Made by a program: the position numbers and the translations under genes. The notes beneath the pieces were generated by a model that was not told where the DNA came from, searched no databases, and worked only from the letters and a program-made list of their open reading frames with translations. From positions 86,972,618 to 87,036,617 of the forward strand of contig OZ024908.1 in assembly GCA_964017125.1 (NCBI GenBank): a DNA stretch of 64,000 bases, in the 5' to 3' direction. Positions 56,828 to 64,000 of this stretch are shown here, in pieces. Within the stretch, counting starts at the first letter, position 1, and each line of letters opens with the position of its first letter. The stretch comes from Flabesymbios commensalis. Its lineage: Eukaryota > Annelida > Polychaeta > Terebellida > Flabelligeridae.

Positions 56828-57416
56828 CCCTTTAACCGCCAAATTACTCATCTGAATTTTCACCCACTTGAAGTTCTGTCTCGCTGATGCGATCCACAAC
56901 TTTAAGTGAATGAAAATTATTCAGATTTGACAACTGTTTTCAAATATTGCTGATTGATGTCACATTTTATCTTTCAAGGGACTGGCCCAGGCTAAAATCA
57001 TAAAAAAATCGGTGATTTTATTTCGGGTTCTTAATATGACCATATGATGTAAACATGTACATAGACTAGAACTGCACATTTTTAAAATTTTTAGACTAGA
57101 TATTTTTAGACTAGATATAGAGACGAAATTCCCGCATTTCTTATTTTTGACATGGTTGTCAATAATTACAAATCAGGAATTTCGTCTCTATATCTAGCCT
57201 AACTGGTGAATGCGCAGCACAAAAATTATAAAAATTTGCAGTTCTAGTCTATGTACATGCTTACATCATATGGTCATATTAAGAACCCGAAATAAAATCA
57301 CTGATTTTTTGATGATTTTAGCCTGGGCCAGTCCCTTTAACATTTTTAAAAGGTGGTACTTAATGTGCTAATAAAAAATGAAAACCCGAATATATGCGGC
57401 ACCGGCGGTAAAAGGG
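56828..57416 (+). mobile_element. TTAA MITE family I, copy 3, split by another MITE
   Basis: CCCTTTAACCGCCAAATTAC opens, ACCGGCGGTAAAAGGG closes, and TTAA lies on both sides. The copy is interrupted after TTTTATCTTT and resumes with AACATTTTTAAAAGGTGG. Confidence 0.9.
56978..57340. mobile_element. ~360-bp palindromic MITE nested in copy 3
   Basis: AAGGGACTGGCCCAGGCTAA then AATCAT is the exact inverse of the right end. Arms pair over most of their length (CATATGATGTAAACATGTAC against GTACATGCTTACATCATATG, and TCTATATCTAG near the centre). Confidence 0.9.
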
Positions 57417-57593
57417 TTAAATGATAATAGCCAAAACACGTACTACGACACCCGCCCCCCCCATCTCCACCCCCCCCCCCCCCGACCTGTGTTGATATTT
57501 GAAAGTTCCCTGATATTATCCCACCAGACACGATAAATCATTGCCCCAACATTGACGAAGATCTCGTGTTTGATGGAATAATATTGATATTAA

Positions 57594-57849
57594 CCCTTTG
57601 AAGCCTGAATTTACCATAGTCATCTTCATCCACTACAAGCCGCGAATTGCTGTCGCAATTCTCGACTTGTAGTGATTAAAGCTTATTTGATGTAGACCCT
57701 GGCCTAGTCTAAAAATTAAAGAAAATTGCCATGAATTGGTAAACCAGTTTCACAGTAATTTTCGTTCTAAAACCTTTGGTTGTAGGAAAATTAAGTCTGT
57801 TTTCAGGGATTTAAAATGATGCTTAAATGCATCGTGCGGGCTTAAAGGG
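57594..57849 (+). mobile_element. TTAA MITE family II, copy 3
   Basis: TTAA at 57590-57593 and 57850-57853. CCCTTTGAAGCCTGAATTTA opens and GCGGGCTTAAAGGG closes. Confidence 0.9.
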
Positions 57850-57889
57850 TTAACCCCTACAACTACATATTTTTATTTAAACCAAAAAG

Positions 57890-58935
57890 GTTTTTTCAAT
57901 TTGAAATCATCATAAATGTCTTAGTTAGCCCTTTACGCTTCACACCTATGTTACGGGTCTACAGCCATAACACATTTTAAATTCTTTCATTGAAGCTTCA
58001 ACAATAGATTTATTTTTCAATACGTGCATGAATATCTAGAAAAAAACTGGTCGATTTAAAAATTTGTGCGAAAATCTCTAATAATGAATTTATTTATTTT
58101 ATTGTTATTATTTAATCATTTCAAATAATATGTATATTTTGTTTTCAATGTGTAAACACACGATCGATATATTGTTTTGATTACTATATTCATGTATTAT
58201 GTATACCGGAGATCCTTTGTATTAGCACTTGTGCTACTTGGAAATCCCAGTAAATATGTTTATACCAATTCTTTCATTGCCCAGATCGTCTAATCTGACG
58301 TCAAACGTCGATTCTCGCACTGAAAGAGTTAATATCTTTTCATCAGTTAGAGATATACCTCCCACATCACGTATGTATTATCCGGCGATACATATCAGCT
58401 ATAAATATGATAAAGCTTGACATTCTGGGCATTTTTATGGCTTCAGAGGCTGGAAATTTTAATATAAGCCATCGCTCCGTACAGCATCTGGTATGTAATC
58501 TAGTGAAGGGAGATGGTGATTCACCGGGGGTGAGTCGCGATAAACATTACAGATTCAGATTCAGATTCTTTTATTTGTCATATATTTTTGTACATAATAG
58601 AATATATAAGAATATATATATAGCATAATTCTAGCTGAAGAAAACCATTAAAAGAAAACAAATATATGACAGGAGCCCTTCACTAAGATCCAAGGATCGC
58701 TAGCGTGAAGGCCACCCAAACATAATCATGTTATTCATATTAATCATCCTGAAATTAGTACAGATTTTGCTTTATCATGTTTATATGAATTAGTTACTTT
58801 TTATAAATACATTACTAGGAAAAACTGACTGCTACATTCTGTCACAGTGAATTTTGTTATCATAATATAATATAACATCACTCTATCACAGAGAAACTAT
58901 AAATTCTTAGCAACAAATCTACTGTTTCGACTCAT
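57890..58935. other. No gene; hairpin MITE remnants
   Basis: AAATCATCATAAATGTCTTA (57905) and TCTAATCTGACGTCAAACGT then CACTGAAAGAGTTAA (58288-58332) are pieces of the GACGTCAGA hairpin family. CAGATTCAGATTCAGATTCT at 58550 is a short tandem run. Confidence 0.45.
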
Positions 58936-59051
58936 CCAGCAAACACAAAGCATTTGCATAGCATTTGTACAACGTCACAACGCCGGCCCAACGTATTCGA
59001 CGTTAATCCAACATTGTACAAATGTTATACACATGTTTTGTGTTTACTGGG
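58936..59051. mobile_element. Palindromic MITE, CCCAGCAAACAC family (TTTGTATAAC class)
   Basis: CCAGCAAACACAAAGCATTT opens and ACATGTTTTGTGTTTACTGG closes, with the centre AACGTATTCGACGTT. Confidence 0.85.
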
Positions 59052-59110
59052 ATGCATTATCTAATTTTATTCTGTTTCTGAAAATTGGATTATTGTTCCC
59101 GCCCAATTAA

Positions 59111-59354
59111 CATTCTCAATCCTGAATTTACCATTGTCATCTTCATCCACTACAAGCCGCGAATTGCTGCCGCAATTCTCGACTTGTAGTGAATGAAGAT
59201 GACTTGATGTGGCTTAAACATTAAAGAAAATTACCACGTATTGGGAAGCCAGTTTCATGGAAATTTTCGCTCTAAAACCCTTAGTTGTAGGAAAATTTAG
59301 TCTGTTTTCAGGGATGTAAAATGATGATTTAATGCATCGTGGGGGCTTAAAGGG
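59111..59354 (+). mobile_element. TTAA MITE family II, copy 4
   Basis: TTAA at 59107-59110, with the right flank mutated to TCAA. It includes CGCGAATTGCTGCCGCAATT and GGGGGCTTAAAGGG. Confidence 0.85.
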
Positions 59355-59532
59355 TCAAAATCTTAAAAATATGAATATTTAACTCTTAAAGCGCTGAATT
59401 AATTTAATATAAACCATGGAGTCCAAAGGTGTATTTTCAATTTTGAAATCATTATAAATGTCTTAGTTTGCTCTTTCCGCTCCATTTGAATACCTATGTT
59501 TTGGGTCTACAGCCGTTAGAAATATATTTTAA

Positions 59533-59605
59533 CCCTATGAATGCGGGGACCGTCTTTATACGTCAGAGATCCTGACGTATAAAGACGGTCCTCGCACTGA
59601 TAGGG
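59533..59605. mobile_element. 73-bp hairpin MITE with TTAA flanks (family III)
   Basis: CCCTATGAATGCGGGGACCG then TCTTTATACGTCAG is inverted around GATC, ending CTGATAGGG. TTAA lies at 59529-59532 and 59606-59609. The 120 bases before it (TTGAAATCATTATAAATGTC on) accompany this family elsewhere. Confidence 0.85.
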
Positions 59606-59609
59606 TTAA

Positions 59610-60230
59610 ATTTCTCTGATTTTCATCACACAAGTATAAGATAATCTGAAAATTGTATACGGTAATTATACGGTAATTATAAAGTAATAGGTAATTAATT
59701 TAAGGTTAAAATACATGCAACAAATAATGGACACTGAAAATTGTACACTATCAATTCATATACAGGGTTTTTTCAAACGTGTAGCCTACATTAATGGAAA
59801 TAATGTACAGCATGTAGCTCTCAACTATATTTTAAAACACAGTACTCCAAGCTGTTCGGATGTGTATAATACAGGTGTGAAGGATGGTTTTTGTGTAGTT
59901 ATTATTTTTTCATTCAGAGCCCCCTTTGACGCGTGAGTTGTTTGGTTAACTTTAGTTTTAATTTCCATTTCGAATAAAAATTATTGGAAAGAATTATGCG
60001 ATTAGACAGAAATACTTGATATTAATTCGCTTTACATTTGTCAAACACAGGAGACAAAAAATAATTTAAAGTTGTGGATGGCAGAAGCTAGAAACCATCT
60101 CTCTCCATTGTATGAAAAAAATAAGAAGTCTCCATAATGATCTCTATTATGTCGTTATTATGATTAATTTGTATGGCTATATCAGGGCTAGCTGTCATCA
60201 AACGACAATGATTGAGTCAATCCTCACAAC
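59610..60230. other. No recognised feature
   Basis: A 73-codon open frame (59715-59936) has no recognisable motif. Confidence 0.4.
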
Positions 60231-60264
60231 GCTGATGTATGCTTGTATAAACCATAGAGATTAA

Positions 60265-60447
60265 TGGGTTTTTTTCAATTTTAAATCATCATAAATGTCT
60301 TAGTCAGCTCTATCCGCTTCATTTCTACCTATGTTATGGGTCTACGACCATTATAGATTTCACTCATTCTGTGCGGGGATTGCCTTTAGAATTCTGACGT
60401 CTATCAATCTGACGTCTGAAACCGGTCCTCGCACTGAAAGAGTCAAC
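60265..60447. mobile_element. Hairpin MITE family III with its 5' companion sequence
   Basis: TTTTAAATCATCATAAATGT and TATGTTATGGGTCTACGACC precede TGTGCGGGGATTGCCTTTAG, ATTCTGACGTCTATCAATCT and CGCACTGAAAGAGTCAA. Confidence 0.65.
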
Positions 60448-60756
60448 AGATGCGTCTGTCACGTCTGTCAGTATTAACGATCTAAGTTATAATAAATTAC
60501 TACACCAGACATGGGCGGATGTGGAGGCGTTTCCAATGCATGCTGGGAGGCAGTCAAACCTGACAAACATGAGCTGTTTCCTTATTTTTTTGTTCATATT
60601 TCTATTTTCTTTAACCTTGGTCTTGCAAACGAATAAAATGTCATTTAAATCAGTAAAATAGTTTGATCAAACATGATCAGTTAGTCAAATAAATTATTTT
60701 GGAGATGTTTGTATTTCACCTAGTATCAACTAACAATTAAGCTTCAGAAGATTTAA

Positions 60757-60994
60757 CCCTTTAACCGCCGGTGCCGCATATATTCAAGTTATCATTTTTT
60801 ATTAGCAGATTAAGAACCACCTTTTAAACATGTTAAGGATAAAATGTGACATCAATCAGCATTATTTGAAAACAGTTCACGTCCATTTTGACGAATCTGA
60901 ATAATTTTCACTCACTTGAAGTTGTGGATCGCGTCAGCGAGACACAACTTCAAGTGGGTGAAAATTCAAATTGAATAATTTGGCGGTTAAAGGG
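60757..60994 (-). mobile_element. TTAA MITE family I, copy 4
   Basis: CCCTTTAACCGCCGGTGCCG opens and TTTGGCGGTTAAAGGG closes, with TTAA on both sides. Confidence 0.92.
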
Positions 60995-61117
60995 TTAATG
61001 CAGAATGCAATCAAGCGTTAACTCTGTATCTCGACCAATCCACGGCCTACGATATATCTGAATAAACTGGGGAGTTATCACTATATGCGTGTAACACATG
61101 GCACACATCCTTGTTGA

Positions 61118-61343
61118 CCCTTTAACCGCCAAAGTATTCAATCTGAATTTTCACCCACTTGAAATTGTGTCTCGCTGACGCGATCCACAACTTCAAGTGA
61201 GTGAAAATTATTCAGATTTGAAAAAATGGAGGTCAACTGTTTTCAAATATTGCTGATTTTATCTTTAACATGTTTAAAGGTGGTACTTAATGTGCTAATA
61301 AAAAATGAAAATCCGAATATATGCGACACCGGCGGTTAAGGGG
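61118..61343 (+). mobile_element. TTAA MITE family I, copy 5
   Basis: CCCTTTAACCGCCAAAGTAT opens and CACCGGCGGTTAAGGGG closes. The left flank is mutated to TTGA, the right is TTAA. It lies about 280 bp before the SLC7 coding exon. Confidence 0.88.
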
Positions 61344-61619
61344 TTAAAGTCCACAGATCATTTGTGTACTCTAACCCAGCAAACATCAGACAACGTACAC
61401 AAATGTGAGTAGCTTTTTTATGATTTTTTTTATCCAGGACGGCCACATTTATGTTAATTTTCCTTGTTTTTCTGTGTCAAGTATAGTGTGTTGATTTTTA
61501 CAGGTGTATTTGATACAGACATGTCTGCTACATGGTGAAGTAACGAGCTCACAGCATAGCATAGCACGGTGAAACAAGAAGTAACAGTGTTTACCTGGAG
61601 TGCATATCAAGCGACTAAA

Positions 61620-61994
61620 ATGATGGAGAACACAAACCTTCTGCCCAGAGACCGGGGAGACAGCCAGCACTATGATAACACTATATTTGACAAGACTCTA
61701 ATCTCAGAGCCCTCTCGGACAGAGAAAGACACTGTGAGTGAGGGTGAGGGGTCAGTGACCCATCTGACCCGGGTGATCACCCTGCCCTACGCTATAGGTA
61801 TCATGGTGAGCTCCATGGTTGGAGCGGGGATCTTCGTCACCCCTAATACTGTGGCTAACTACGCGGGGTCTACAGGTCTTACACTTATACTCTGGTTTAT
61901 CATCGGGTTACTGGTGCTGCTGCTGTCTCTATGTTATGCTGACCTGGGGTCAGCCATGCCTATGGCTGGGGGAGAGTACCATTATATACACGAG
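61620..61994 (+). CDS. SLC7-family amino acid transporter, first coding exon (partial gene)
   Basis: This exon encodes 125 residues from ATG-ATG at 61620 (the second ATG, with A at -3 and G at +4, has the better start context) to GAG at 61994, followed by the donor GTAAGC. SLC7 light-chain proteins are about 500-residue, 12-helix exchangers of amino acids, usually at the plasma membrane with an SLC3 heavy chain. Residues 1-50 form a polar cytoplasmic tail. The first helix holds ITLPYAIGIMVSSMVGAGIF, where GAGIF corresponds to the G(S/A)GIF substrate-site motif of the family. The second helix is ILWFIIGLLVLLLSLCYADL, followed by GSAMPMAGGEYHYIHE, matching the family's GTxxxKSGGEYxYIxE. The remaining helices must lie in exons beyond this window. 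A weak acceptor (GATTTTTACAG, near 61502) could mark an upstream 5' UTR intron. The subtype (LAT, xCT or b0,+-like) cannot be fixed. Confidence 0.88.
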
Positions 61995-62407
61995 GTAAGC
62001 TATGATAGGATTGATACTGTACCATTATATTCACAAAACAGGATTGCAAACAGATTAAAACAGGATTTCAAATAGCCATACGTCCACTAGTTGCTCTTTT
62101 CACACAACGCGACCCACACTTTGAAGTGAGTGAAAACTTTTAATTAATTATATTTAGTAAACTTTATTTAACCAAACAGTTGGAAATCTTGATGCTTAGC
62201 ACTTGGTGAGAATTGGTCCCTTCTGTCGGCTTTAGCTATCACTCTAGCTGCCGCATTTTACACCCCGATCTGCAACCTCTTTATTAGTTTAGATGAAAGC
62301 CCACATAGCAGAGAGTTGCAGTAACACTGAATGTGTCCGTAATAGCATTTTCATCTTTCCATTTTAGCCAATGCATTGCCAACCATAACTTTATCTCTAC
62401 GACAAAA

Positions 62408-62718
62408 ATTAAACGAGATGAATCGGGCTTTTGGCCAATTTTGTGCACATGTAGGCTAAATTGGGCCAGGAGAACCTCCTGAGGATGGGGAGATGAGTGA
62501 TATGACACTGCCCTCCAGACACAGACATCGAATTTCAAACCCTTGAGGTCTGAGGCCGAGCACGCGACCTCTCGACCACGGAGGCTCCCCACAAGTTTCA
62601 AGAGAGGATGGGGGGTGAACACTTTTGTTTCCTTCAAACCCCCGAGACCTGGAAACGAACCCCGAACTCTAGCGTGAAAGGCAGTGGTGCTAACCACTAC
62701 CCTAGTGCTCCCGCCCAT
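62408..62718 (-). mobile_element. Dimeric tRNA-derived SINE, copy E, inside the LINE
   Basis: The head matches copy A (GTGGTTAGCACCACTGCCTT and GGGGTTCGTTTCCAGGTCTC on the minus strand), with the common tail. It separates two LINE reverse-transcriptase blocks. Target duplications are not clear. Confidence 0.85.
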
Positions 62719-62832
62719 CTGAAAGCACAGGCCTTGATCGGCTTAATTGTCTCTGCAGCATCATCCTGGTCAAACACGACGTATATCCGAATGCCGTCCG
62801 AGTACAAGTGAGCGATCAGGTCCTGTCGCCAC

Positions 62833-63106
62833 ACTATTCTTTCCTTGGCGCATAAGATATGCATATGGCACTGCTTTTTGGTCGATAAGGGCTCAGATCG
62901 GTACGCGTCGCCAGATACAGGCCGAGCTGTATCTGCGACAAGTACCGACCACCCACATGTTTAACTGATAATTATAATATTTAGACTACAATGCGTCAGT
63001 AAACGTAAATAATTCGCAACCGCAGAATGAATTGTTGACAAGTTTTGGTCGATACCGGAAGTTATCAGTACAAGTCTCGTGGTCGCTAACACCTGTGGGA
63101 GTACGT
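62833..63106. mobile_element. ~275-bp insertion in the LINE containing a hairpin
   Basis: It splits the FTLY and HLYSDG blocks. Within it, GATCGGTACGCGTCGCCAGA (62897) pairs with TCTGCGACAAGTACCGACC (62933-62951). GGTCGATA occurs near both sides. Element type unknown. Confidence 0.55.
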
Positions 63107-63417
63107 TAATATAATGTGAAAATAGGTGGCCCTAATACAGAGCCTTGAGGCACACCGTAGCTGAGCAATCTAGGCTTTGGTGTGGTGTTGTGAATCTTCA
63201 CAGACTGTGTCCTGCCAGTCAGGTAAGACCTAAACCATGCCAAGAATGTGCCACATACACCTCCGCTTACTCTGAGACGCTGTAACAGGATATTTTGGTC
63301 AATGGTGTCAAAAGCGGCAGAAAGATCTAATTGTAGCCGCATCACACATTTCTTCCCATTTAAGGCCTGTCGTATTATGGACTCCTCGCTGTGATGTTTG
63401 AGCCATATGTGTGTTAA

Positions 63418-63654
63418 CTCTTTAACCGCCAAATTATTCAATCTGAATTTTCACCCACTTGAAGTTGTGTCTCGCTGACGCGATCCACAACTTCAAGTGA
63501 GTGAAAATTATTCAGATTTGACAAAATGGAGGTCAACTGTTTTCAAATATTGCTGATTGATGTCACATTTTATCTTTAACATGTTTAATATGTGGTACTT
63601 AATGTGCTAATAAAAATAAAAACCCGAATATATGCGGCACCGGCGGTTAAAGGG
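63418..63654 (+). mobile_element. TTAA MITE family I, copy 6, inside the LINE
   Basis: TTAA at 63414-63417, CTCTTTAACCGCCAAATTAT opens and CACCGGCGGTTAAAGGG closes, with the right flank TTAC. It interrupts the reverse transcriptase between VVFHAV and the THIWLKHHSE block. Confidence 0.9.
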
Positions 63655-64000
63655 TTACGGCATGAAACACCACTCTCTTGACAATCTTGGTTACAAATGG
63701 CAAGTTCCTTATAGGAAGGGAAGCGGACAGATGTTATAGACTTGTTGCCGATATTGGCTATGGTTGGTAAAATGATGTCAATATTTTCTTTGGACAGAGA
63801 TGTTGGTAGTGGATCCAGGCTGCGGAATTTAGGTAGGGTTGTGCTGATGATCTCCTGTACCTCTTCCTTATCAACGACACCAACATTGGATACATAATGT
63901 GCTCCATGTGATAGTTCTGTGGGCTGTTGTGAATCAACTGTGTCCTGATTGTTAGTCAGATTGTGTGTCAGTCAGTACTTAAGACACATTCACAGTGTCG

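Larger units (their letters stand above)
62170..63985 (-). mobile_element. CR1/L2-like LINE reverse transcriptase fragment with three insertions
   Basis: Read on the minus strand, LINE pieces appear in family order. About 63985-63655 gives VDKEEVQEIISTTLPKFRSL and SLDPLPTSLSKENIDIILPT then NLPFVTKIVKRVVFHAV after a frame change. 63417-63107 gives MRLQLDLSAAFDTIDQNILL, WFRSYLTGRTQSV and YGVPQGSVLGPPIFTLY. 62832-62719 gives HLYSDGIRIYVVFDQDD, the catalytic YADD box mutated to YSDG. About 62400-62170 gives VEIKLWLAMHWLKWKDE and NSLLCGLSSKLIKRLQ. The pieces are separated by a TTAA MITE, an unassigned ~275-bp insert and a SINE. Internal deletions, a stop and the mutated active site show that it is dead. 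Confidence 0.85.
61995..64000 (+). other. Start of intron after the SLC7 first coding exon
   Basis: After the GTAAGC donor no second SLC7 exon is visible to the window end. The space is largely an antisense LINE with a SINE and other insertions. In-frame translation past the donor soon stops at about 62074, as expected for an intron. Confidence 0.75.

Noticed and set aside
62284-62718. 144-codon minus-strand open frame
   Set aside because: It is a chance fusion of SINE sequence with a short LINE reverse-transcriptase piece.
1-64000. LTR retroelements, Polintons or other virus-like copies
   Set aside because: No paired long terminal repeats and no capsid, integrase or envelope-like coding stretches were recognised.

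Overview
The window is nuclear DNA from an animal, most likely a marine invertebrate. It is AT-rich, has no operon-like gene packing, and is crowded with interspersed repeats. The only convincing host coding sequence is the first coding exon of an SLC7-type amino acid transporter near the right end, with a GTAAGC splice donor. tRNA-derived SINEs, a CR1/L2-like LINE, and many MITEs fit a metazoan such as an echinoderm, hemichordate, lancelet or mollusc. I cannot place it more precisely from sequence alone. I recognised no LTR retroelement, Polinton or other virus-like element.

Layout. 1-0.9 kb is unannotated. From 0.9 to 11.0 kb there is a stack of transposons nested four deep: a roughly 240-bp tandem array is split by a large element with 9-bp target duplications (918-11034). 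That element holds a terminal-inverted-repeat (TIR) element (3776-10919), which holds a third (5089-10291), which holds a 4.26-kb decayed transposon encoding a nuclease/CXC-type protein (5627-9881). The tandem array continues to 12.9 kb. 13-20 kb holds a SINE, a CpG-rich patch, one weak exon-like ORF, a mariner-type MITE and a minisatellite-bearing element. 20.6-26.9 kb is a large diverged inverted duplication in which one arm preserves the empty site of a MITE in the other. 28-35 kb holds palindromic MITEs, a hAT-type element with perfect 8-bp target duplications, a 60-bp tandem repeat, and a 1.9-kb TIR element with a perfect 74-bp palindrome. 35-45 kb holds tandem duplications, a 24-bp repeat, and two inverted arms of about 365-bp degenerate repeats carrying regularly spaced AGGTCA half-sites. 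45-61 kb holds microsatellites, SINEs, TTAA-flanked MITEs, a 40-bp minisatellite and three fold-back palindromes. 61.6-64 kb holds the SLC7 exon and part of its following intron, which contains an antisense LINE broken by a SINE and two other insertions.

The window is best read as a transposon-rich upstream region plus the first coding exon of one transporter gene. The sequence documents insertion order unusually clearly. At least three MITE families have TTAA flanks, and one very abundant palindromic family ends in CCCAGCAAACAC. None of the elements looks clearly autonomous and intact.
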